The notes under the pieces: model-generated
Told to the model about the DNA's origin: nothing
Databases searched by the model: none
Seen by the model: the letters and a program-made list of their open reading frames with translations, nothing else
Translations under genes and position numbers: made by a program
Shown here: positions 1-12,100 of the stretch, piece after piece
Layout of the letters: each line of letters opens with the position of its first letter
Numbering within the stretch: the stretch's first letter is position 1
Assembly (NCBI GenBank): GCA_029379385.1
Contig: CM055618.1
Span: forward strand, 20,189,071-20,253,070
Source of the DNA: Quillaja saponaria
Lineage: Eukaryota > Streptophyta > Magnoliopsida > Fabales > Quillajaceae
Direction of reading: 5' to 3'
DNA length: 64,000 bases

Positions 1-698
1 AAAACGACCTCAAATTATATAATTTATTAAATGAACTGGATAAACTTCATTGTCGATTACTTCATGGTCACGTACAATTTTTACCTAAACTCTGACCGAA
101 TTGCCCACAATTTGAAACTCAAATTCTAATCCCCAGTATATCACAAAGAGTGAGTTGAGAAACTATTCTTTAATCCAAATCCTCTAACATCTATTTATGC
201 TATTAAGAAAATATAATAATTACTGATATTTTTTACAATTTGTCAGCAAAATTTCACCGCGTATTTTTTCTAACCTACCAAATAAAAAAGTTTCCCCACT
301 TAGCTATTGCCTGGTATGCGAGTTTCATCACAAAATAACGTCTCTCAGACCCCAAATATGAAAATAGTCTTTTAGAGACTGAGGTTATACCTCACGCTAT
401 TCCAATTACAAAAAAGGGACCAACGATATCGTCATATACAGCGTGGATCTACAGCTAATTTTCACCAACACGTGTAGCACACTGTTTCTCAGAAGACGAA
501 GTTAGAAGGAAATCCAGTAATAACTTTGTTGAAGTGACCGTGAAACAGCGCCTGAGCTAGCTAGACATTTATTTTCAGGGATTGTCTAAAATTTTATATA
601 AACTTATCAACTATAATAATAACAAAAATAAAAAATTCAATAACTCATAAAACATTATAAAAATTTATAAATTACAAAATAAAAATAAAAATTCAACC
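1..698. other. Region downstream of the PIAL gene
   Basis: AT-rich sequence beyond the PIAL stop codon. The part next to the stop (about 580-698) is extremely A/T-rich and is probably 3' UTR and cleavage region for the minus-strand gene. No coding region is supported on either strand. Confidence 0.5.
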
Positions 699-3600
699 CT
701 ATCCTGAGATATTCTGGCTTTGGGGATCATGGGCACCCCTATTATTTGCAAGGAGCACCTGCAATTGGGAAGGAACAACGGGTGGTGGAATTGATTGTAG
801 TATTGTAGTTTGATCAGGTTGTGTTGGCTGAATACCGGACGGATGAACTGTCTGCGACCTTGCAGTCTGAACTGATTGTGTTGGCTGAATAATTAACTCT
901 CTAAGAGCATCAGAATAAGGCCGACCCGATAGACTTCCACGCATTCGTCCAGTAGGTCTCCAACTCTCCTCTGGTAAGCCATCCGTCCTAGAAAGTGATT
1001 GTGCCATTCCTGCAGGAGTCCTAAAACTATCAACATTAAAAGAACCGGGTACCCTGGATGCTTGATTTTGAACTGGCACTGAAGGGGATTGTCTAGCCAT
1101 GTGGGCAGCAGCCATAACTCCAGGATGTTGGCTACTTCCAGAAGTTACCGCATGACCAATGCCAACTTGTGCACCACCTTGCTGAATTTGGGACCGCTGG
1201 AGATGTGAAGCTTGTCTCGTGATGCTTGCAGGCTGAGCTGCTGATTGGGAAGTCCTTGAGTTAAAAGTTTGCTGCAGGTGTGAATTCCGGAAATCAGATA
1301 ATGGCCTGGATAATGTTCTGTATACATTTCGCAACTGACTTGGAACTGGAACAGTAGCAGCAAGTGGAGCCTGATTCTGGGTTTGATGAGAACAAGAAAC
1401 AAATTATCATACGAACGCAGACTAATTAGGAAGTGGAAAACATGCAGAACCCAGAACAGAAAAGAAAGGAAAAAAAAGAAGAAAAAAGAACCAAAGATAA
1501 AGACAATGAAATTCCAAGGGGAGACAAAGTCAGCAGGTGATAGCTCTCAAAAAAAAATAAAAAATGAAACACCTTTTTGCGCTTTCTGAGAAAAGAATAC
1601 CGACCTCAACAAATGAAACTAACCTGTGCCGTTGAATGACGCTGCGATGCTACAGAAGCAATATCTGAAACCTGAAGTGGGTTCATAGGGGGTCTACAGA
1701 AATGCTGCTGCCTCTCTGTATCACTTAATATGGCATCAATACCATCTACAGCAGGCAGGGTGGATATGGAAGAATGAGCAGTGACAGAGGAACTGCTGGA
1801 AGTCAAGGAACTGAAACTAGGTCTTGATCTTTGTTGTGGACCCAGTGCCTGGGACTGTGCTGGGAGAGCTTGAACCGCTACCGGAGTCCTACCTATGTGT
1901 CTTGGTATCAATTGTGACCTTCCATACTCATTGTTGCCAACTGAATTCAAAAAATTGAGCTGTTGTAAATGATAATTATTTGGTGTAGAAAATTGGTTTT
2001 GCATCACAGAGTTTGTTACATAAGCATTCCCATGACCCTCTGCTTCTCTATTAAGTGCAGGAGATATGGCATCAGTCAACACAGGGGGTTGCACAAAGTT
2101 AGCAGGAATGCTCTGAGAGATCCCACCAACTCCTTGTGGATCTGATCTACCACTGGAGACTACAGATCCAGGTGAAAAGTAAACTCCAGACCAAAAGTCA
2201 TCTTCTACTCGAGCATGGACATTTTGATTGATTCCGATATGGTTGATAGACTGATTCTGAAGATTTGTCAAGAGGGGTTTCCTGTCTTCAGCCTCACAAG
2301 TATTCATGATATCCATCTGATCATCATCCTCAGTAAGGTCTAAAACATTGGAAAGAGCTTTTTGGGAGCTAGCTGATTTTAGGGGCTCAGTCTGTTCTTT
2401 CTCATAATTGTGGGTTTTATTGTGTGTCTTATCCATGAGATCATCATTTTCAAGTACTGCCTTCCATGATCCATCTGCACATATAATCACTTCAACAACA
2501 TTCTCAACAACCTCTCTCAGGACCTAATGAAATGAAAAATGTCAATGACGTTACTCTTCTTTGTTTCCTCCTGAAGAGGGGGAGTAAATAAAAGGTAAAT
2601 CAACAACAACTATGGATCCAGATCTACTTGCCTCAACCATATTCCGATCAAGACGTAAGTCAGAATAGCAGACATACTGATTACAATGTGGGCAGCGCCA
2701 TGATGGCCTTCTTGAATTTATATTGACAAAATTACTAAAATCAAAACACTACAGGAAATAGTTAGAGACAACAAAACTTTGTTAGCAAGAGAAACTCAGT
2801 GGGCGATATAGATATGTATATACAGAACAGAAGGAGGGGGCAGATCCCATTACTCTTTAGGTCAGCAGTCTAAACTCTCACATTGTAAAGTATCAAGACT
2901 ACAGAGTTCAAAGCAAATTTCAGTATTTTCATATTGCATACATAAATTTTGTGTGAGAAACAGAGAGAGAGAGCCACACTGTTTATAGCAATATTGAATT
3001 TGAGAAGAGGTCTTTGGGGCCATAAATCAAAGTAAATGAGGTCGTAACATGATTTATTAATTATAGATGCAGAAATATACATGTACAAGGCCTGATTTCT
3101 CATTTTTAATTTTCTTCTGAGCAAACACAGGCATAAATTACAGGAGGAAGTGCTTGTTACAAACAAGAATCATGGAGCACTCACCCGAAGATGTTTGCAT
3201 AAACGTCCTTTAACAGGAATCTTGATACGAGTATAGCTATGTTATATGAAATGGAAAAGTGATGTTACTATAACTTCTGCAGAGTAACAGCCTCTCCCAA
3301 AAGAAAAGATATATATATATATATATATAAATACATATATCATGGCATACCTTATGGGACAATTAAGTGATATTCGTGATGGTCCTTCAATTATTTCAGC
3401 ATCTAATTAAAAAGAAAGTAAAGAGAAAAAAAAAAATCAATTGTAGAAAGATAAGTTCTATTTTCTGCACTGCATAACATAAAAATAATAAGAATCGACG
3501 AGAGATGATTTTTATTTTTAACTTCAAGGCCTACCCAAATCAAGTACAGAAACAGGATGCTGAGCATAATCTTGTAGTACTGGAGTGTTAGGTGAAGCTA

Positions 3601-6600
3601 TCCAACTCATATAGGCAACAAGTATAGCATAATGACCTAAACAATAAGTGCAGTTACTATCAGATCAGATATACAGCCAGGGACAGGATAATAGGATTAT
3701 CAATTGTATTGAATGCTCACCGTTGAACTGGCCCACAGCTTGTAGAAGATTAGTTCCATATTTAAGCATTGCAGTCACATTTGTTGGCATCTGTGGTCCA
3801 GGGTCCTAATAAATGAAAGAACATACATAGGAAGGTGAAAATCACGGTTTGAAACAATTTACACCAAATTTTATCTAAATATATACAAACCATTAGAGGA
3901 TTAGTCCTTTTCTCTATTGCTTTTCCATTGAGAAGAAAGCTAAAATGGAAAGAAAGACAATGATTAGAGGCAACGAAAATATCTCTCCACATTTCAAAAG
4001 CAAAGGGTAGGTTTGAGAAGCAGTCATACTTCACTTGCTGGGGATTTATGAGACATGCAGATGTCTCTGTGCTATCTGTTTGAGCTACAAATAATTGCTT
4101 TACGATACAAATATACAAAATCAGATGCAGAAAACAGAAAAAGTTAGTAAAACAGAAACAAAATTGCAAGGATATCATCAACCAAGAACTATGAATATCC
4201 ATGGCATAAATAAGCAGACACAATTACAAGCATTAACCACACATAATTGATGCATAAGAAGGCACGTAAATACAATAATGCTAAATCTTGAAACAAAAAA
4301 ATTTCTACACAATCATATTTCTCAAGAGAGATAGCTTAGAACTTAAATGTAGTTAGATACTTAGATCAACTATGTTGCTCAGGCAATAATAACTATACTA
4401 TCTCAAGCAACCATGTTTATCAAGAGTCATAAATTAGATCTAAATGTACATATTTGGACCTTCTGCGACTATGAAAGTTAGTCATGAAAAGTCCATGCAA
4501 TGATAAACATAAGATCAATGTTAATCAGGCAATTATAACTAAACTAATCTCACGCAACATGTCTCTCAGACTCATAAATCAGATCTAAATGTACATATTT
4601 GGATCATCTGTGACTATGACAGTTAGTCATGAAAAGTCCATGCAATGATACCAGATCAATCAGCTAGACACCACCCTAGGTACGCATACCTTCAAAAGCA
4701 TAAAAGTTTCCATACAAAGCGAGGCATGTGATCTAATTTCAGTTCACATAATTGAACTCAGCTATTGATAGGATATCCTACTCTATCTTATGACAATTAC
4801 TCCTTCAGTGTTTCCCGTACTCTAGGAGTTTTAATATTGTAGCATCCAAGACATGCTACAATCAACCAGGTAAAACTTGAGTGATTAAAGATCATAATGG
4901 TTGGTTCACTTGCCCAGAATTCAAAAAATCATTAAATTCATAAAGGTAGCATTTTGTGAAGCAGCATGGAGATGTCCTCCATTCATAATAAGATACACTC
5001 CAAGAGATTTGTAACATATTTAATCAAATTGAGGCAACCAAACTTAAGCTACAACAATTCAAATGAACTAACATGGTTGGGGGAAAATAATGAACTCCAA
5101 CAATATCTACAAGTTAATCAATTTATTACAATTATAATGTGAGTGGTGTAAGCATGTGTAAAAAAGAGATACTTATAAGACTTGGCCAACTATAACAGCA
5201 TTTCTTTTCTTTTTTGGCTAGACACCAGCTTTTTCAGAAATAGCTAAATTCAAGAGATACTTACAATTTTCTCTTGTGGAGAATGTTCTGTATTCTTTGA
5301 AATATGGAAATCAATCATGAACGCCCCGTATCCAGGCTACAATACAAATAATATATTAAAATGTGTTTTCAACATGATCAAAAGATTAAATTTCTCAAGG
5401 CATAAGGAACCACCTTGACTTCAAGAGAAGCAAGTACACACCCCATCCTCATGCGTGGATAGTACCTGCAAGAACAAACATAATACTATATTACTTTATT
5501 TTGAAAATAGCTAAGTCCAGCTAAATATAGACTTGGCCTCAAATAGCATGCCCAAGTACCAGGATTACATGCAGAGACAGAAGCAATCATTTGGACAGCT
5601 TCGAGGAAGACATAAAAAATATGGAGATTAATATATACAAAGCAACCATAAGAACTCTAATCAATTCTGACTTAAAAACTCCTGTCTAAATTTGAAATAT
5701 TCTCCATATTCCAGTAAAAAATTTCTAACATGATAAAAGATTGTGAGGATTGCCGTTCAATGATGGTTTAATTTTTCTGTATCAATAATGAGAAATTTCA
5801 TACATAACAGCAGTGAGCACTAATGCAGTAAACAATAGTTGATAAAAAGCGACAGAAAGAAATGTTTCCAGGAAATCATTAATGAAGGGGGCCAACCTCT
5901 CCATAATTGTTGAAACAGTGGGATCACAATTACTAGGCCCATCATTAACATCTCCCATATTGCAGTAGCTCCTCCCTATCTACGTTAGGAAAGATGACCG
6001 CTGTAAACATCCAGATGATACAAAGCAACCCAAAAGAGATAATTTACAGACAAACCTCATTAGCAAGACTTAGAAGTTCATCAGACTCCTTCTTCGGGAA
6101 CCATCCGATCTTAGACGCATTCTAATGTGAAAAGGGAAGAATCAGCCGGAGAATTACATGAATACAAGCAAACATGAATTTGTATGGCAAAGATCTAGAA
6201 GCTTCAAGATGAATCTTAACTTAAAAAGAATAAACAAGGGAAAGATATTCTAAATCTCAACACCAAAAATAAAGTACAGAGCACAGACTAAATAGGGCTG
6301 ATTCTGAAAACATTATCAAGCCAAGAAAAAGAACGAACTAAAATCAAGAGAACATCATTTGAAATTATTTACTACCTTCATAAACTGATAACATAAGAAG
6401 AGAGCATACTCCACAATATAAAACATTTAAAAAGAATGTACAATCAAGTTGTTGCTCCTAATTTGTTTCAATAAGTTTTCATGCAGTCAAGACCAAGTGA
6501 CACCATTCACAAAACAAAGTTTATATTGTAAATAAATAATAGAAAATCTTATTAGCAGATCAACTATAGTGACACATATAATTGGATGAACTTAAATTAT

Positions 6601-7565
6601 ACCTTTACAGATACCATCAGAACCATGATCCCTGCTTGTAAGAAAAGATCATTCTTCCGTTGACATATCTGCATGGAATTTGATAATGCATATTATATGT
6701 AATTGATTGTTAGCTACATCCTCGTACAAATAAATATTCAGGTCTATGAAGGAACATGCCTACCATCCTCCCCCACACCATCTGCCAACATTAAAAAGGA
6801 CACTAATACATGGTAAAATAGAAATAACCTGTTTCAACAATTTAGGTAGATCTTGAACATTGCCTGGAATCTCATTGTTTGCAATAGCATAATCAATACC
6901 TCTGTATTGGTCAAAGAAATTCCAAACATATGAGACAGACTCTTGAAACAATAAAAATAACTAAATATTACTCTTCACGTCAAGTTCTACTGGGATCAAA
7001 AAAGTGAAATGGAGTTGAGACACAAGAATTGTGGGCAACAAGTCAAAATCAACTACAAGAAACAAGCAAAACTAGAATTTACCAACAAGCCCTAAATTGT
7101 AGAGTTCGCCTCTATCTTTCCAACTTAGAATTAAATTTACCCAGATTCATACAAACAACACACCCCTTCATCCAGAATGCATACCGTAAATTCGTAATCT
7201 CATCTTCCCTTATAAGAGACTTAAAAACAATCAAAAATTAAAAATAAAAGATGTAAGGCTTCAAGTTCGGTTCCCTGTTCATGTCACACATTTCCTTTGA
7301 GAGTCTCATACCCTGAAGCAAATGAGGTTTAAGAAAATGAGAAACAACAAAGATACCTTGAGAGGGAGAGGCAGAGGTTGAAGAACTCAGCGGCCTCGCC
7401 TTGATAGCCAGGTTGAACATGCACAGCCAATTTTTCTGTAACGGCACCGACTCGAAACGAATTAACAACTGATGGGGATAATTGATTGCCTAGTCCAATG
7501 CTCGGTCCGGAGAACGTACCGGACGCCGGAGGCGGTGTTAACATAGTGCCACTCATTACAGGCAT
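699..7565 (-). CDS. PIAL2: PIAL-type E4 SUMO-protein ligase (SP-RING/MIZ zinc finger)
   Basis: Sixteen coding exons, from the ATG at 7565: 7357-7565, 6829-6901, 6603-6668, 6056-6121, 5897-5979, 5414-5465, 5265-5336, 4030-4097, 3891-3939, 3721-3805, 3535-3636, 3351-3402, 3185-3236, 2632-2748, 1624-2523, 699-1376. They sum to 2724 nt, 907 aa, with phases agreeing at every junction. The SP-RING is visible: CPIS, then CKHLRCFDF, then WRCPHCNQYVC. An acidic SUMO-interacting motif (VLDLTEDDD) lies C-terminal to it, followed by a long Gln/Ser/Pro-rich tail with a conserved WRPTGRMRGSL block. In Arabidopsis PIAL1/PIAL2 promote SUMO-chain formation and act with MORC-type silencing; that role is inferred by family. 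The tail is longer than I recall for Arabidopsis PIAL2 (about 760 aa). PIAL1 and PIAL2 cannot be separated here. Exon 14 ends at a GC donor. Confidence 0.9.
3309..3329. repeat. (AT)n microsatellite in a PIAL intron
   Basis: Uninterrupted AT dinucleotide run of 21 bp, about 20 bp from the donor of the exon at 3351-3402. Confidence 0.9.
4370..4651. repeat. Imperfect tandem duplication in a PIAL intron
   Basis: Two adjacent copies of a unit of about 145 bp (roughly 4370-4510 and 4516-4651), differing by scattered substitutions and small indels. The best-matched block starts at 4441 in copy 1 and 4586 in copy 2. It lies inside the intron between exons at 5265-5336 and 4030-4097, so it does not touch coding sequence. 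Confidence 0.8.
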
Positions 7566-9162
7566 TTCGTTTGTTACAGCCGATCCTCCTGAGATTTGTT
7601 GCGCCTTGTGTAGTTTCCTTTTTTTACTTTTTCCTTTTTTGGCTGGTTGAAAGCTGCATTTTCATTTTAAATGAATTAGAACTTATCAGAAGATTTAAGT
7701 ATTTTTTTATTATTATCCTCAATTTTTTTTATTAAAATTAACACTGATTAAATAAAAATATAATAATAAGAGACCAATTATTATTCAATAAAAAAATTAA
7801 GATAAGAGAAAAAAAATTTGTAATTGATTAAATAAATATCTGATATGAAGTGGTGGTAGCTATTTATTTAACTAAAATATATGTTTAGTAAGAATAAAAA
7901 TTTTATTTGAGATAGTCAAAATAATAACATATCTCAAATAAATTTTATAAATAAAATCTAACATATTTGATATGACATATATGACTGAATAAATATTTAA
8001 AGTGAATATTTTTTCATTTGTTCTAAGTATAAAAAATTTAAAATTAATTAAAATAAACTAAATTCTACCAGTTTTTTAGATGCTAAAAACACATGGTAAG
8101 AAAAGTCTTTTTTAACTAGTAGTATTTATTAAATTAAACTATAAAATTATATTAATAAGCTTTTCTTCCTCTCTCTCTCTCTCTTTATTCTATAGGATAA
8201 AATGGATGTTCAAAAAAAATATATGAAAATATAATTAATTATTCTACATAATGTGTGAAATTGTGTTAAATTGAAAAGAAAAATAAAATCAAGATGGGTT
8301 TTTTTGGTATGTTTGTTAATGCAATAAACTGACGAAGTATATATTTTCACGAGTTTCAAACAATAATGACATCAATGTATTATAAGTACATATTTTTCAC
8401 ATGACTTTCAGACAACTATGACATCCGAATCCTGACTTAAACCCTTATTCTTTTCCTAAAACTCGAAAACCTTTGGAACCATTTTTCTTAAATTTGTATT
8501 AATTTCTATACAATCTTTGTATCCATCCTATCTCAAAACTCAAATCAAAATATGTTAGAATAGTAGCTCACAGATATTTTCAGTAGTAGAATCCAAATCC
8601 ATTCATTGTTCCAAAGTTGACAACGTCCGTGAGATCCCTCATGTTCGAGTTGCTTTGAATCAACCTATATGTGAATCAAAAGTATCAAACAACCCTACCC
8701 CATATGCATACCTACCGACTTATAGACATAATAGTTTTTCTCCATGTAAATCATCAGTAGGATTAAACAAATCTAAATCTTGATTAATCTCTGCAGCTTA
8801 CTTCTTAGTGTCTGCACATCACTCTTAATCCTCCTTAAATTATCAAGGTGTTGGAATGAACCGACTTTGGCCCAACAGCAGCAATCAGATGTGTAAAGTA
8901 TTGGGGGAAGAGGTGCGCAAATCATGCAGGAATTCCTCATTAACATGTCAGTTACATTAACAAGTAAAATGGAGAAAGAAAAATAACAAAGCTGCACAAT
9001 AATTAGTGCCTTGTCTCTTGTCACAGTATTGCAGTCACTTTCAGTCTTCAAAGTTTTCCTTAGAAAGCAGGGATGATACATCAAATGATTCAGCAGAAAT
9101 GGCTGAGACTCAGATGGATGTTCTCTTCGGATCTCAGAAATGGGGCATATGCCACATATCAA
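7566..9162. other. Intergenic region between the PIAL start and the PP1 stop
   Basis: Head-to-tail spacer: PIAL promoter/5' UTR side at 7566 onward, then very AT-rich DNA with a CT-rich tract near 8168-8185, then the probable 3' UTR of the PP1 gene (about 8600-9162). A 129-codon open frame on the minus strand (8773-9162) resembles no family I know and lies where the PP1 3' UTR is expected, so I do not call it a gene. Confidence 0.5.
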
Positions 9163-12100
9163 TCAACCCTTACCACCCTGGACAAAACATATAAGGTGTT
9201 AGTGCCAATCAATCTTCAGAAAACTGATTGTAACACATTTCAGTAAAACATCAACCTACAACATAATCATTTGCCAATTAACTTGCTATGATATAATTTA
9301 TTTAGACATAATTGCTCTAACATAGAAATCAATGATAAGTCGCTTGACAAGTAAGTAACTTCGACATTATTAATGTCTGCTTTCAACAGATAGTCAGATA
9401 GTATAACATCATGAATGTGATGTTTGAGTCTCCACAGCCTTCCTGAGTACAAGCTTATAATTAGAGTCACAACACACACAACAACATAAAGACACAACGT
9501 ATCAAGTATCTGGTGCTGCCTGATATTATACTATCCAAGTTTTTATCTCTTCTTTAGTATTCAGAGTAGATATGCATGCAAATGCAATAATACATATAGG
9601 AATACACATATGTGAGCTCCAATGTGCACATACATATATTCCCATTGCTTATGTACCTTACTGGAAAATTACTAGACTAGATGGAACAAAGGAGGTGTCT
9701 TTTTACATTTTTAATCGATTACAAGGAAAATAAAATCCATTAAGACCTAAACGCTCTAATGTCAATGACTAGGTAAGAAACATGACATTTTTATCATGCA
9801 TTTAAATATTACACGAATGCTCATACCAAACGAAAATATATATTACATGAATCTTAGGTGCCTTTTCCTTCTTATCACCGTACAAAACTAAGGTGTTGTT
9901 CCTTTTTCGTCTTTACAATACCTTCAGACCAAAAGCTTTTATTCCTTGACTCATTTGAATATGTAAAGTCCGAAAGATTTTTATCTCTTAACTTAGATTC
10001 AAACACATGCACACAATGACACAAGTACGTAATCATACATACGCAAAAAAGCATTCTGATTGCAACTCTACCTTATGAGGAGGAGTTCCTGGTCTCAAGT
10101 TGTTGCCAAATCCAACCTTCCCTTTCTTCTCAGAAGATTTAAGGATCTGGAAGGAACATGTCAGTGTATCATCCACACTCATCATTGCACCAGCATTATC
10201 AAACTCACCACAGTAGTTTGGTGCTGAGAATACAGTCACCAGCTGCCGCTTTGCAAAAAACTCATATCCATCTTCCACAACCTGATATGCAATTCTCAAA
10301 TGAAAGGACAAACATCAATCCTAGTTCACACAATACTAGCATGATGATTTGAAAAGAAGTAAAGCCCGTATATGAGCTTCCAAAGACATTATTATCATTC
10401 TTTCTGCTCTGCACATTACATTATTCTAAATAGACCTTCCAAATCAGCACCAATGTACAGCCAAAGTAAACTAATCCCATATTAATATAGTGACCAAGTA
10501 AATGATATAGGAGGAAAGAGGAAGTCCGGTCCTTAGCAGAAAAATACATTGAAATGTCAAAATAGGTATTCAATTGCAGACATATAATGACATGTAAAAA
10601 AACAGAGTATAGTGTAAGGTACAACAGGAGATAAATTCAGAAAGCAGAAGAGATGGGGAGAGATAGTGAATACTGACATGAAGATTTGCAACAGGTACAT
10701 AGGGAGTATGGTTACTACCTTGAGGGGCAGATAAATTCAAGGCATTTTAATGTCTTACAATAGGCAGATAGTTGCTACACTAAATTGCAGAACAGTTCAC
10801 AGTTTGAAGAAATCTTTGTATGCACATACATGTAACTGTATCATCTCTAAAGTAAAATGGTGCTAGAAATAACTTCATTTTAAGTATCTATAACCTTTCA
10901 TACTTATAGAAAAGTAAATTGGTTAAAATAGTTTGAGGAAAGCTCCTTCTGAAGCAAGAAAGTAGGAATCAATCATACAGATCCAGATGCATGTGCTGAT
11001 GAACATACAAGTATAAGAGAGTACAAAACTCAAATACCTGGTGAGCTCGGCAAATTAGATCAAGATCATGTTTTTGAAGAAATTCAACAACCTTGTCAGC
11101 ACCAAATGTATACGACACACCACGGTCATTCTCTCCCCAGCCTTCAATATCTTTATCAGGATCGGCCCATAGCAGGTCACACAAAAGGCCCTGGTCTGGC
11201 ACATCAACAGGGCGAGCAATATTCCTGATCTGATCCATGTTTTTAAGATCAGGAGATAATCCTCCATGCATACAAAGGATCTTCTCATCTATCAGAGCAG
11301 CAACAGGAAGACAGTTAAAGCAGTCAGTGAACGTCTTCCAGATACGAACATTAAACCTCCTCTTGCACTCGTCATAAAAACCATATATCCTATTAATGGA
11401 AGCACATTCATGATTTCCCCTGAGAAGAAAGAAGTTCTCCTTGTATTTAATTTTGTACGCAAGGAGTAGGCAAATCGTCTCTATGCTATGCTTGCCACGA
11501 TCAACATAATCTCCTAAGAATAAATAATTGGCTTCAGGAGGGTAGCCACCATACTCAAACAACCGTAAAAGATCTGAAAATTGACCGTGAACATCTCCTG
11601 AAATGGAAACAAGTAAAATAAGACCATATGAGTTAACTTTTACATGTAGAAAATTGGAACATTTAACAACGTATTTGCACACCTAGATGCGTATACATAT
11701 TTACCCTCTTGTGAACATGAAGATTTATAATTTATCTCGATCAACATTATAAATTAGCTAATAATAGAACCACATTTTTCGTTGAAGTCATTGATTACCA
11801 ACTTGTAGATGGATAGCTCAATGTATAAATTACTCAAGACCCAACCAACAGCTTCAATTATGGTAGCTTTGGGATCAGAAAGTGGATGCATATGATATTT
11901 AAGTATCAATTCCATCACTAACCAAGCCAAGCCAGGAAGGCAAAACAGGCATCACAACTTTGTGCCTGGCCTAATTCACCCCCAACCCTCCCAAGCAAAT
12001 AAAACAAAAAAAAATAAAATTCTTTCTTTAAAAACAAGCATAAAGGTTCACTCATAACATGTCAATTGTCACTTACAGGAAGCAGTTAAAAAAGGAATAA

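Noticed and set aside
8773..9162. Minus-strand open frame of 129 codons next to the PP1 end
   Set aside because: It lies in the likely PP1 3' UTR, just past the predicted last exon, and shows no family resemblance.
10033..10071. Extension of PP1 exon 3 to a stop in the same frame
   Set aside because: The 12 extra residues are unlike PP1 tails; a good donor precedes them and a fitting 15-nt exon exists at 9163-9177.
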